Of a stretch of DNA of 64,000 nt, positions 1 to 11,607 are shown piece after piece. The notes under the pieces are model-generated. The model was not told where the DNA came from. It searched no databases and was given only the letters and a program-made list of their open reading frames with translations. Within the stretch, counting starts at the first letter, position 1, and the number at the start of each line of letters is the position of its first letter. The DNA comes from Phaffia rhodozyma. Taxonomy: Eukaryota > Basidiomycota > Tremellomycetes > Cystofilobasidiales > Mrakiaceae. The stretch spans positions 186,001 through 250,000 of the forward strand of contig JACGZH010000005.1 of the NCBI GenBank assembly GCA_014706385.1. Reading direction: 5' to 3'. Position numbers and translations under genes: made by a program.

Positions 1-94
1 AACATCTATGGCTTGAGCTTACTCCTGTTAACTCTCACGATTCGAAAATGATACGCTGGATGGATGGTCTGAGATCTGCTTATTTTGATTCTAG

Positions 95-1370
95 GGCACC
101 AAAAAACGAGGAGTCAATAAGGATCAAACGCAGCCTGCTCCGTCCAAGAAGTCAAAATCAGAGTCAGAGCCCGCTGTTCATCCCGAGCCAGCGAAGAGAA
201 CGAGCGCTCTGTCCAGAGATAAAGCTGGTACCAAAAACAAAGATGAGATTAAGGACAAAGCCGAGAAGAAGAAAGAAGACAAAGAAAAGATAGGTCCTCT
301 GGATCTCGGGCAGACCCTGTCTTCGATCATCCTCAAGTTAGTCCTTCTCTCCCTTTCAAGAACCTTCTCTCGAAGCTGAATACTTTGCAACACGCTTGGC
401 ATCTGAATTGGCGTGGAATATTCTTATAGAAACGAGAAGGATGAGGATGTTGATGTCCATACCCTTAGTAAGATATCGTCTCTGTTGTGTCAACATGTTC
501 TCTTCTGTAGGGAACCTATCGCAACCTCGCACATGTTCATCCTGTTGACCGTCTTGCTTTCCATTCGAAACAATAACAACAACAATAACAACAACACCAC
601 CACTAAGTCAATGATGAGACTGGCCTTGTCATCTTTACCTACCCCCGAGCTGATACTCCCGGATGTACCAACCAAGCCTGTCTTTATAGAGATTCAAACG
701 ATGAGTTCTTAGCCTTAGGATGTACGTGCTGCTGTCACTTTTTCTCTTACCAATTCTTCTTACTGACGAAACTTACCATACTCTTTCTATCTCTCTCGTC
801 TGCTCAACCCACAAAAGATACCGTCGTTGGCCTTGTAAGTCCTGAGCGTTTGTATGTATCATGAACGTCATGAACTCACGAAACATAACACCCGCATGCC
901 CTCTTGTCCTGTCAATCATCTTTGTATCATAGAGCAAAGATAAACCGACGGCTCAACAGAAGTGGATTACGAAGCACACGTTGAACTACTCTCTGCTCTC
1001 TGATCCAAAAGCAGACTTGATTGGTGTGCTCGGATGTTCCAACGGGAACTCGTTTGTCTCCTTTCCGATTTATCTATTTATTTGAATTTCAGCTCATCAA
1101 TTCGAGAGGTTTCTCCTCCTATCAAATCAAATCTTCTAAATTCATAGTACGAAACGCTCGCACTTTGTCTTTGAAAAGAAGACGGGGAAGTTGATTGACA
1201 AAGCTATCGGTGTCAAACCTGCTACAGAGTATGTCCCTCCTTCCTCTGTTTCTTTCTTCTGATATCGTAAGGAGTTATTAAACGGATTGCTTCCAATTGT
1301 TTCTCGTCTCGTCAATCATCGTGCTAGTTCGGCAAACGCCATCAAGTTTATCAAAGCTCATCACGCTTGA
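95..1370 (+). CDS. DOT5: Thioredoxin-dependent peroxiredoxin Q, nuclear type, 5'-partial
   Basis: This gene reduces peroxides by a 2-Cys Bcp/PrxQ mechanism; the yeast Dot5 member is nuclear. The first visible exon starts after an acceptor (ctag) at 94 and encodes a Lys/Glu-rich leader, as expected for a nuclear form. The PrxQ core follows over several exons: LGQTLSSIILKNEKDEDV, then LVIFTYPRADTPGCTNQAC, whose CTNQAC carries the peroxidatic Cys and the resolving Cys five residues later. After that come YTVVGLSKDKPTAQQ, LLSDPKADLIGVLG, RSHFVFEKKTGKLIDKAIGV and finally IKFIKAHHA with a TGA at 1368-1370. The frame joins cleanly through six introns using GT/AG sites. The true start codon lies upstream of the window or in an exon I cannot place in the first 94 bases. 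Family assignment is firm; the DOT5 symbol is by analogy. Confidence 0.9.
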
Positions 1371-1605
1371 GAAAAGATCTCTCAAGAACAGTCCTCAAAC
1401 GGAAGAGACTGTCAGATATTTAGTCTGAATTGTTCTTCTCTTCTGGCTGTGTATATATGAGTTTGATCTTTCGTGTCTATTTGCAATTTGATATCATTTA
1501 AAATCCAACGTGTGGTCTTCGTTCTTTGACCCCAGACGGTATGCATCCATTTTGCATAACTTCAATTCTGGAGAAGGGTGAAAGTCAGTTGAGCACGCTC
1601 ATTCT

Positions 1606-3692
1606 CTAACCATCCTCTTCGTCAGTCCACTCTTCTACACCATCATCATCAGTCCACTCTTCACCGTCATCGTCACTGGCAGTCCACCCCTCAGCCTCCA
1701 TCTGAATCTCAGTAGCCGACTTCTCGAGCGCTAACTCTCTATCTTCACTTTCAATCTTTTTTCCTCTCCCATCAAACCAAAGGACCCTAACGGCATTTCT
1801 GAGGATCATCCGGTGATAACCGGGTGAAGAGGAAGTGCGTTGCAAGTATCCCCATATGGTAAATAAACCGTCTGGGACAAGTGAGAGACATGAAATCTCC
1901 ATATCTCGAGCTGTTGGGAGAGCAAGCGCATGCGGAGATTTCACGTAGGCGGTCGAAGATTTTGGTGGCAAAGGAAGGATCATGACGTGATCACTTTCGT
2001 TTGTTTGCATTGGAAGGCCATTGACACGGTGAGTTAGCGATTGTAAAACAAAATACGATATTGTTCAAGTGTACAGAAGAAAGAACGTACATTGCTCCGA
2101 AAGCCGCTCTTCCATCACATACTGATAACCAATTGGTATCACCCGTATATCTCTCCATTCCCGGGTCAGCGTCTAGATTTATCTCTCCAACCTCGATATC
2201 GAAGACACAACAAGTGCTCTTCATTATTCTCTCCCTCTCCTCTCCTTCCAGTGCTCTCAAGACAGCTTCATAGTCTGTACAGACAAACAATCTGGACATG
2301 TCTGAAAGTATGACTAGATATGGCCCGTCTACGTGGCATGCCTTCCATTCTTTCCCACCATAGAATGCCGCAGGGCGGATCTCTTCGAAATCAACCGATT
2401 CGATCATTCCTGTATATACAACGTCCGTGCTCACAAGTTCATCCAAACCCCTTCGCGCTTCTGGTCGACGGATAGTGTAATGCGCAAGAAAAACAGTAGG
2501 CGGCGGAGGGAATGTGCCAAGTAGAGAACCGTTGAGAGGGGAGTAACATCGAGTCAGATCATCATGGCAAAGCACAAGGGTGGAGGGTGTTTTGTCGAGA
2601 TATCCAATGGCACCTCGATCGTGGGATAGAGTTTGAAGAAGAGTAGGCTGATCGGGTGAAGTCACTAGGTCATAGTATGTCGTGGTGCCCTGTTGGGAGA
2701 CAACAGCAAGTATTCTATTTGATCCGGAAAACTTTATCAGCATTCACAAATCACTTTTGTCAAATGGAAAGGGGTGCTCTGTTTAACTCACCCGTCTTTG
2801 AGATGAAACCCTCTCATTCCAGGAATAGCAGGAATTTTGTTCCATTTGACGAATTGACCCCGAGCGAAGTCTGAGAGATCTTGTCCAGGAGAGGGTTTTT
2901 GTAGTTTCCAGATTTCTAGGTCATCATCCTCATCGAAAACAGCGATGCCTGCGTCGGGGTCGTATTCTAGATGAGTATACGGTCCCACCTTAACCGGCAA
3001 ACCCGATTGAACACGAAGAAACAGATTAAATCCAAAAAAAAGCTTGAGATCAAAGCGAAAGAAAAATCGATCCTCACCGTTTGGATTACAAAGAGCTCGG
3101 CCATTGAATCGAGATCATGAACTTTCAACCCTGGAGATCTATGTGTTGTCAGCAGCAGTCGCTCTTTCAAGTCAACCTTCAGCCGCCAGGCGTGTCTCGG
3201 AGGTGTTTCGTTTGGATAGATTCTGGATAGGTACATGGCAGGATCCGACTTGTTCTTGTTCAGTCTAGACTGCTTATGACCTTACTCAAGGATAGTCATT
3301 CAGATGGATCGTTTATCAATCATTATATAAGTTGTTCAAGAAGAGATGCCCAATAGACACAGACATAGATAAAGAGAGTGGTCGAAGGACTTACAAAAAG
3401 CCTTCCAGTTCTCTACTTCTCTCCAGGTCATCTTTCCAAAATATCTGCTCTCAAGCCTCGAGCATAGTTTGTCCAGCGAATTCTTCTCCCCAGAACCGTT
3501 CGAGATAGCACAAATTTCAGCCAACCGAGAGTAGATCATATCCTCGTGCGCTTGAACAAGATGTAACCATGTCGAGCATACAGCCTGGAACGAGGCGAGA
3601 GTGGGCAAAGACAAGGACAGAATGATACGGAGTCCTATCTCCGGAGGAAGGCGAGAGACGATATCTTGCATCTTCAGCTTGGTCCTAATCAC
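1606..3692 (-). CDS. F-box protein with probable beta-propeller region
   Basis: The N-terminus reads MQDIVSRLPPEIGLRIILSL followed by LASFQAVCSTWLHLV, a standard F-box (LPxEIxLxIxxxL, then a conserved Trp), the module that binds Skp1 in SCF ubiquitin ligases. The rest has short hydrophobic strands and WD40-like turns (for example YDPDAGIAVFDEDDDLEIW and LVTSPDQPTLLQTL), suggesting a degenerate propeller for substrate binding. It is encoded in about five exons: 3692-3393, about 3236-3060, about 3006-2788, about 2715-2090 and about 2010-1606. The C-terminus is strongly acidic (EEWTDDDGVEEWTDEEDG). Met at 3692 opens the frame, and an in-frame Met (MQDIV) at about 3671 is an alternative start. 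The substrate is unknown and no family beyond F-box is recognised. It lies tail-to-tail with the peroxiredoxin gene. Confidence 0.75.
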
Positions 3693-3980
3693 CTGTTCGT
3701 CGTCAAGAATAAACGGAAAAGACGATAGAATTCGGTGAAAAGCATTGTTGACCCTTGATTTTTGGGGGTAAGAACGAAGTTTAAAAAGATAAAATTGAAA
3801 ACGTCATTTCATCTTATCAGACGCGCGGTTTTTCATCTTTCATTCGAACATCGTGTAGTAAATAACTGTGTTAATACATATCGATAGATGATACATAGGA
3901 TTAAGAAGGAAATATCCAGAGTGCAGTTAAACAACGAAACTCAAGGCATAAGTGAGGATGACGATCTTGATAGTTTGTTC

Positions 3981-5481
3981 TTAGTTTGGCATCTCTGTCG
4001 CGCTCTTGGGGAATTTAACTTCTGTCCCGTTCACCGCCGCCCTCCTTGTTCTCGAAGCCTCATAAACCCTCTTTCTCAATCGGTTGACCGAACCCAACGG
4101 GCGGTGGTCCTCAAGCGCGTTGAATGGAGAGAGGGCAATCTCATTCTCCCACCACTGCCTCCTCTCATTGGAAAGACTATCTTGGACCCCAAATTCGAGT
4201 TCTCCAAGTTTGATCCAAGGAGCATAGGCTTCATCCCAAACCTGAGAAGCATCCTCGACAGGCTGTGATTCAAGGGAGGATGAAAATTGAGCCAAGAGAT
4301 CATATTGAGCCGGATGATTTGCGAAGTATGTTCGAAGTTCAATCGAGTGTTCATCAGCAGACGCGGTAGACGAGAGCTGTAAAGAGTTGGAGAGCGACGT
4401 TTGGAACGTGTTTGTGGGCTTCAGCGAGAAATGGGCAACATATGGTCCAAATCGGAAGGCAGCTGGTTTATCATGCGCATTTTGGATTTAGAGATCAGTT
4501 CTTGGATCTATTTTAGTCCGCATTTCGATGGCTAGAACAGTCAGTGAGTACAGTAGCTTACCCTGGGTGTACATCTGTAGCCCGATCACCGGCAAGTTAG
4601 GTAATGACGCTGGAGCCGACTGCTTTGTCGTATCCGCTCGCTTGGCCAACTCTTTCTGGAGATCGGCATTGTCGTCCCAGTACCGTTCTCGCAGATCGAA
4701 GATTTCTAAACAGGTGTCAAGATCGGTGAGTTCTATGGTAACCCAAAAGGAAGAGAGATCAGTTTCTTTTGTATAGACCAACAGCATTAACCCCAGGGTG
4801 CTACAAGACAGATCAGCAACGAACCAAGCATCGGCGCGCTGTTAAAATGCAAATCCATCGAGCCTGTTCCTTGTGTTCCCTCAATCGGATTTCCCTCTAC
4901 GCCAAACACTTTGATTCCCAACCCTCTGGGAGACTTAATGGTGTCATCGAGTATATGTACTGGTTCATTAGCGTACCGCCCGATGACATCAAATCTCTTG
5001 CCGGGTGAAGCGAAGAGACCGTATTGCAAGTGGGACGGAAGATCGGATGAAATTGTTAAATAACCCTTCACAAAGGCGAGCGACTTCACCTACGGTGAAT
5101 ATTTGTTTAGGAAGCAGAAAGGGGATTGTTTATGTTAGTAACCTATGGGCAGTCCTAAGACAAGGAGAGAGGTGGCGAACATGAGTGACTCGGAAGGCCT
5201 TGCCATGGAGATTGATGTTCCTAGCCTGCATACGACCCGTAATCTCTATCAGCTTTGTACTGTATGGCCGCAAACACAATTACCGAGTAAGCTAAGTTTG
5301 TTCACGATAAAGTAGTAGTGATAAAAAGATGTCTGGCTAACATCTTTTCCTCTTCATTCTCTACCGGTTTCTCTACCTCTGTCCACTTGATCCAGTCGTC
5401 GGGTTGTTTCGGCTGACTGACAAGTGTCGACTTGACGGCCGTCGTTGCCTTTGAAAGCGCAGAAGTAACGAGAGCTGCCAT
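3981..5481 (-). CDS. Catalase-related haem protein (y4iL-like catalase fold)
   Basis: The protein opens MAALVTSALSKATTAVK at 5481, then QARNINLHGKAFRVT, then the diagnostic block VKGYLTISSDLPSHLQYGLF / ASPGKRFDVIGRYANEP with DDTIKSPRGLGIKVFGVEG. This is the y4iL/SrpA-type catalase-related family, in which GLFA.PG....R.(S/A)N and D...PRG.(G/A)IK are hallmarks. Later exons (about 4770-4560 and about 4465-3981) carry LQMYTQG, FRFGPYVAHFSL and the conserved end segment PVEDASQVWDEAY with an ARTRRAAVNG-like helix. Family members bind haem and act as catalases or organic-peroxide-using oxygenases; which applies here cannot be read from sequence. There are about five exons. The N-terminus has no signal peptide and no peroxisomal PTS1 (it ends EMPN), so a cytosolic location is likely. 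Confidence 0.8.
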
Positions 5482-5921
5482 GGTGTGCTGGTTCTGTTAG
5501 TTAAATATCGGTTTTTGATGAGATCGGATTGCGATGACAGAAAGGAGATGTCTGATTGGAGATTAGGTTGAGATAGATTATAAGTAGTTCCCCGTCCTGC
5601 CTCCACTCACGGTGTTTGATACCTCTATGACGCAAACATATAGACAGACACCGAGCAGATAGGGCATACGTGATCCCTTGTCTATGAATAACACCAAAGC
5701 AATACATTCTATCATGATGAGGATAGGGAAATCCTAATGATTCTATTACCCTCACTATCTACTGTATCGGGTCAGCACGTACGCTCGGATCGTCAGAATA
5801 GATAGAAAGGAAAGAAGGATTGAGCTATCGACATGGTTGCGACTTGCCGAGTACCCCGTACGAACAACAAGAACGTACAAATAATGTATATCTATCAACA
5901 TTCATCGTATATCATCATTCC
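5482..5921. other. Spacer between catalase-like gene and SerRS
   Basis: This spacer of about 440 bases holds the presumed promoter and 5' leader of the catalase-like gene and the 3' end of the seryl-tRNA synthetase gene, both transcribed leftward. I see no open frame with codon-like structure, no repeat and no RNA gene in it. Confidence 0.5.
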
Positions 5922-7710
5922 TTAAACCCATTCAATATCCACATCTCCAATCTGTTCTTTTCCGATCCAGAACCGTCGAAGAACAGTGGGCAGTTTGATC
6001 TTCTCTATCCAAATCCCTTCATCAAGGGTTTCTTTCCTCGCGCCTTTTGTCCTGGTTGCCATCGGTCTTCGTCTGCTGTCAAGTTTATTCTTGACTGTTT
6101 CCGTCAGTGATCCTTCTGGACGTTCAGCAGAGGAGAGAACTACTCCGTTCTCGAGCAGAGCGACAATCAAACGAGGGATAGCAGCGGCCGTGCCGTTAAG
6201 AGTGTGAGCGAACGTCGTCGGTGGCAGAGATGGTGTAGATTTGTCCGCTGGGTCGGTTGGAAGTGCGGGTTTAGGTGTGTTGTATGTGATCAATAATCGA
6301 CGGGCTTGATAGGACGTGCAATTAGAAGTGGAAGAGATCTTTGGAAAAGAAAAAATGAAAGGAAACAAGGTACACAGTGGAGAATAAGTTAGGGAAAACG
6401 GGACACGAGAAGAACTAAAAACGGACCTCGCCCCAGGTAGCTTTTCCAGGCATCCAAGCTTCCATATCGAACTTTCTGTATGCTGATGCGCCTAGTTCTT
6501 CTGACGGCATGTCTAATACTCTATCACAGAATAAAAGAGAGGGAGTTCATCCATAAGAGTCACATCCAGCGCCCGAGTTGAGACGAAGAATTGACCGACT
6601 ACAAGCGAACAAACAGACCGAGACTCACCTGACGGTCAAACCGAGACCGGCGACGAGATCTTTTTGTAGGGAGACAAGCCTGTCAAACTCGCGTTCCGAG
6701 CTCTGTTCATCCGAAACAACAAAGAGTTCGATTTTTGAAAACTGATGAACTCTGTAGAGTCCTCTGACGTCGGTCCCCCCAGAGGTCTCTGGTCGATAGG
6801 CCTTGCCGATACCGACGACGCGTTGAGGAAGTTCAGGATAGAAAAAGTTCCGATCAAAGAATGAACCGGCGAGCGGAATCTCTGCCGTTGCTGCCAGACA
6901 AAATTGCTGTGCGTCCGGGGTGGTTGATGTTATCTGGTATGCCTGAGAGGAGCCATCTCTGTCTCTGGGAGAGAATCCACAGCGAGCGGCGATATCAGCA
7001 CGGACGACGTCTGGACAGGAAGCCGGGGTGAAACCATGGTCGACAGCGACGGAGAGCGCATATGACTGAAGGGCTTGCTCGAGGACAGAAGCCGCGCCTC
7101 TGAGAAAGTACCAGTTCGAACCGGTCACGATCGAAGCAGATTCAAAGTCGATCACCCCTAATTGCCGTCCGATAATAAGATGGTCTCTGTTTGGGTCTGC
7201 CGGCAAGGGCTCCGGGCCTAGAGTAGCTACTACTTTTGCATTTTTTTCTGGACCGAGCGGACTGTCTGGGTGGGTGTCGTTCGGAATCCTCAAAGAAAGA
7301 CCGAGCAGGGAACTCTCGACGTCGGCCAAAGTAGCCATCAGGGTCTGTATATCTTTTTTCAGTCGTTTAGCATCGTCCACCGCGCCTGGTTGTTTATTTC
7401 TGACTCGATTGCTGATGATTGAACGTTGGTGTTTGAGCACATTCGACTCGTTGATTAAACTGGCCCTGCGAGTAGCGAGCGAAGCTGCTTGAGCGATCTG
7501 TTCGACTGAAATTGATGCATTCCTGACCGTCGCGTTCCGCTGAATGGACTCGAGCGAGCTAAGCAAAGGTTTGTAGTCCAACCGAGGAGGTAAGATGCTG
7601 ACTGTTTCTGAGTGAGCCGAACTGGAAGCGTGTCGGATCGAGAACGAAGGTCTAGCACTTGTAGAGAACGAGGTCTTGGGCGATCGGAGCACTCTACGAG
7701 CAATCAGCAT
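5922..7710 (-). CDS. DIA4: Seryl-tRNA synthetase, mitochondrial
   Basis: This class II synthetase charges tRNA-Ser. Exon 1 (7710 to about 6630) starts [20 protein letters not shown], an Arg/Ser-rich presequence without acids, then a coiled-coil tRNA-binding arm (about residues 70-150, [14 protein letters not shown] to [17 protein letters not shown]). The catalytic domain follows with [13 protein letters not shown] (TxE loop), motif 2 as [13 protein letters not shown] and [10 protein letters not shown] short exon (about 6525-6425) gives [20 protein letters not shown]. The last exon gives [14 protein letters not shown] and motif 3 as [16 protein letters not shown], the ATP-binding Arg helix. 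A basic C-terminal extension follows motif 3. The usual RYR at the end of motif 2 is replaced by GLYRVHQF, which is normal for the family. The divergent neighbour is the Mbp1-type gene, 400 bases away. Confidence 0.92.
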
Positions 7711-8110
7711 GATCTTCAGAAAGCCTTAAGGAGATGATCAATCCTGTTCAAATGCAGAGCGAATATTGAGAAGACTTTTTGCTTTTAAGCTTCTTCGTAG
7801 TATTTTCTATAATCGCCTTCTATACTGTTCTGTAATCGTTTGGGTAGTCTTTTACGGCCAGTCTGACCTTTTGTAGTCGGCTTTATCAATTCCCTAATAC
7901 GGTTTGTAGTCAACATTTCTAATGAACGTTTCTCTTCAGCCGACCTACTAATTTTCCTTGCGCGTCTTTGGCTCGCCTCTTTTTTACCTCTCCATCGCAT
8001 ACATCCTTCTTTCGTCACTTTCTTCAGAATCTCTCTTTGCAATAGAACACACAAATACTCATATAAGCATAACCTCGTTGGAAGAACAGATACACAGTCG
8101 TTCATCACAT
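7711..8110. promoter_or_regulatory. Divergent promoter, SerRS / Mbp1-type factor
   Basis: These 400 bases separate two divergently transcribed starts and must hold both promoters. The segment just before the + strand start is A-rich (aagaacagatacacag). I see no clear TATA box, no MCB site and no E-box here. The MCB sites of this locus are in intron 1 of the + strand gene instead. Confidence 0.45.
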
Positions 8111-11100
8111 ATGGCCAAAGGACAGATTGCAGGTATCGCCACGGATGGTACCCAGATCTTTAAGGTCAGCCCTCCTCCTTTACGCGTCCAGTGTCCTTTC
8201 GCACTCTCACGATCTCTCCTCCTGGATGAGATACATACCAAGATCAAGACGCGTTATATCAACTGAAACGGTGCTCAAAGTAGCAGTATAACCTTGGAAC
8301 CAGGTGCTGATTCTTCCTTTTGATACCATCATTTCTGTCATCTTCTGGGATGAATCCTCTTTAGGCCACGTACTCAAACGTCCCGTAAGTCGTCGTTCCA
8401 AAAGATTCGACTAGCCGGTCGCCCTGTTCATGTCAGAGAGACAGACAGACCGAACCGATAGATATCTGATAAAAAAAGTACTGACAGAAGTCTCTTTCCG
8501 TATTCCTTTCAATATCAATGTCCTAAAGAGTACTCGAGATGTACGTTTCACGAGCTTTACATCAATTCATTGTAAAACACCCAGACGATCAAGTTTAACA
8601 TCTTACAAGCGTCTTCCGTTCCTGACAGGTTGTGTAAAGGTGTGGCTGTCATGAGAAGACGATCCGATTCCTGGCTGAATGCCACTCAGATTCTGAAGGT
8701 GGCCGGATTTGATAAACCTCAACGAACCCGAGTTCTGGAGCGGGAAGTCCAGAAGGGCGAACACGAGAAAGTCCAAGGAGGTTACGGAAAATACCAAGGT
8801 ACGCTTCGCTTCTTTGTCTCTATTTATTCTATATAGACTTCTCTAAACAAGTTCTAACTTCTTCCAACATCTTTGTCATATAGGAACCTGGATCCCTATC
8901 GAACGTGGTCTCGCTCTATCTAAGCAGTATGATGTTGAGGATCTCATGCGGCCCATCATCGACTATATTCCCACCGCTGATTCCCCTCCTCAGGCACCCA
9001 AACACATCACCGCTGCCCCGAGCCGTCAACCCAGGAAGAGCAAAGGCGACTCAGCGACACCTCAGAAGGCCGGCTCCGTTAGCTCAGCTGCTTCCCAAAC
9101 CCCTCTCTCTAGCCGACAGCTTTCCCGGGCTCAACACCAGGCTCAAGCGCAAGCTAAGGCTGAGGCTGCTTCAGCTCTGGCCGCTGAGAAAAAAGAACGA
9201 GCTAAGAGGGACAGAGAAGAAAAGAAAGCCGCCGCCTTAGCGAAAGCTCAAGCAAAAGCTGATGCCGAAGCTTATGCTGCCAGAGAAAGGGAAACCACGA
9301 TGGATCTTGCCGGCTCTCCGTTGAGCGGAGAGTCTTCTGTCGGCAGCCCGGGCGCCGGCAGCTCGTCTTCTAGGACACCCAGCCCATTATTGGGAAGTGA
9401 CGACGACGGCGACGATGGAACTTACCGTGAAGGAGGGTCTGGCACGAAACGAAAGTTCCGTGGCGGATACGATCCGGCTCATTCAAGCCGTCGGCAACGG
9501 CCAACCCCTAAAGGCGAGGATCTTTCAATGGGAGCGCTTCCATCAAGCGAGATGTCTGGGTTTGCAACTGGTCAGGAGCTCCTCGGAGCGGACAGATACG
9601 AAGATATCATCTTGGACTACTTTATCTCAGAGACTTCTCAAATCCCTCCATTCCTGGTGAACCCGCCTGCGGACTTTAACCCAAATCATCCGATAGATGA
9701 TGATGGTCATACCGCCCTTCACTGGGCCTGTGCCATGGGTCGGATTCGAGTGGTTAAATTATTGTTGACAGCCGGGGCGGACATCTTCCGGGTCAATCAC
9801 TCTGAACAGACCGCACTCATGCGAAGTGTCATGTTCAGTAACAATTATGATGTCCGAAAGTTTCCGGAACTATACGAACTCCTCCATCGGTCAACTCTGA
9901 ACATTGATAAGAACAATCGAACCGTCTTTCACCATATTGCTGACGTCGCGCTGTCCAAAGGAAAGACTCACGCGGCAAGGTATTATATGGAGACCATCCT
10001 CGGCAGGCTTGCTGATTATCCAAAAGAACTCGGCGACGTTGTCAACTTCCAGGATGATGAAGGCGAGACAGCATTAACACTTGCTGCCCGAGCGCGCTCT
10101 AAACGACTGGTCAAGAGCCTGCTCGATCACGGAGCAGACCCAAAGCTGGCCAACCGTGATGGCAAGACAGCGGAAGACTATATCCTTGAGGATGAACGAT
10201 TCAGATCTTCTCCTGTTATCGGATCTTACCAGCCTGGTAGCCGGCTAGGTCCATCCTCATCATCTGGTGGTGGACCGTACAGCGGTCAGATGTCCTATAC
10301 TGGGTACATCAATCCGTCTACTCATGCTGGCCCTTCCAATCACTCTCAATCTCACTCGCATCACCATTCAGTTTCATCAGTACATCCATCCGGATTGTTA
10401 CCAAAGGTTTACCATTCACAGACTGCCCAACTTGTCGCTGGTCAAACGACGACCGAGCTCTCACTCCTTCTTGCCTCGCTCGCTAAATCATTCGACGCAG
10501 AGCTCCAAGCGAAAGAACGTGATATCACTCAGGCAAATTCGCTAGCGAACAGTATCAATCTCGAATTAGGCGAGACTAAACGTCAAGTCGGCGTCCTCCA
10601 GTCAACCTTGGGCGACAGACTGACAGAAGGAAAAGAAAAGTTAGGACAGTTGGAAGCAGAGTTGGAGAACAGGATGGAGAGAAGATATGCGGCTGGTTGG
10701 AATGATTGGAGATCATCTCATCTGGCGAGAGAGCGCGCATACTTGGCAAATCCCTCTGCCGCCAACCCGGACGAGACAATTGACTTAGTTGAGCTTCACG
10801 CAGAACCCGTCGAAGGAGGATCAGCAGAAGATCGAGGGACAGGACTTGAGGTCGAACGAACATTGCTTAATCAAGAGATTGAGATGAGACGAAAACGAAG
10901 AAAGGAGCTCTTTTCCAGATTTGTTAGACTCCAATCAGAGCTCGGGACCGGACCAGAGATGGAAAAGTACGCAAAGATTATCAAGGCTAGTGCGGGTGTG
11001 AGAAACGGAGAAGGAGATGTAGAGGAAATCGTTAATGGATTACTACAGGCGATAGAGGGGGATGCCGCCACTGCCACCGTTACTGCGTCCTTATCATCTC

Positions 11101-11264
11101 CACCTCCGCCACCACCATCCGCTCCTCGTGCCTCGAATGATTCAGACAGACTAGCCTCGCAGTCTCAATCTTATGCTCGAGGCCTAGATGATGAAATGCA
11201 ATCGACGGAGAAGGAAAAGGTGACTCGGCAGGAGGGTCCTGTGAACCCTGCAAGCATACTGTAA
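8111..11264 (+). CDS. MBP1: APSES/KilA-N ankyrin transcription factor, Mbp1/Swi4 type
   Basis: This is the DNA-binding subunit of the MBF/SBF-type G1/S regulator; the family binds ACGCGT (MCB). Exons are 8111-8164, 8365-8384 (20 nt), 8529-8540 (12 nt), 8629-8798 and 8884-11264. Joined, they give [60 protein letters not shown] and [13 protein letters not shown], the full KilA-N winged-helix domain (about residues 10-110). An Ala/Lys-rich linker and Ser-rich region follow, then ankyrin repeats ([40 protein letters not shown], about residues 310-480). A coiled coil (about residues 570-730) provides the Swi6-type partner interface, followed by a Pro/Ser tail. In basidiomycetes this factor (Mbs1 in Cryptococcus) usually acts without a Swi6. 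ATG at 8111 gives MAKGQIAGI, the family's normal start. Confidence 0.93.
8182..8187. promoter_or_regulatory. MCB element ACGCGT in intron 1 of the Mbp1-type gene
   Basis: This is a perfect palindromic ACGCGT, the established binding site of Mbp1-type KilA-N domains, lying 18 bases into intron 1 of the gene encoding such a factor. A second copy lies at 8249-8254. That it is an autoregulatory site is inference. Confidence 0.4.
8249..8254. promoter_or_regulatory. Second MCB element ACGCGT in intron 1
   Basis: This is the second perfect ACGCGT in the same 200-nt intron, 67 bases after the first. The motif is rare in this window: I found six in all, one of them in SerRS coding sequence (6818-6823) and one inside the SLH1 gene (22276-22281). 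Confidence 0.4.
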
Positions 11265-11607
11265 TCTCATCGTTCTGTTCTGTTCTCTCAACAACCGTTT
11301 CTTGATTTGCTCCCTTTTGTTACTAGCTATATCGTTTCTTCTTCTTCTCCTTCTATCCTTTCCTTCCTTTTGTTTGCTTTTCTTCCGTTTGAATTTGGGA
11401 TATGGAGTTGAGTTGAAAGGCAGATTGTGATAGAACGGCCAACCTAGATCGTATTGAATATGTATGTTATCATGACTGTCTATCTTTTTTTTCACGTGTA
11501 TTTTCTAGTCCTTGCATTCTGCTATAATCGAGCAGAAATGCTCAAAATTCTCTTAATGGAGACTCCATCAATCATTGTAGTTTAATGATCTCCTAACCCA
11601 AACGAGT
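11265..11607. other. Convergent 3' spacer, Mbp1-type factor / cyclin C
   Basis: This is the 3' flank of both genes: T- and CT-rich just after the Mbp1-type stop, consistent with 3' UTR sequence. It contains a CACGTG hexamer at 11493-11498. No gene is visible. Confidence 0.5.
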
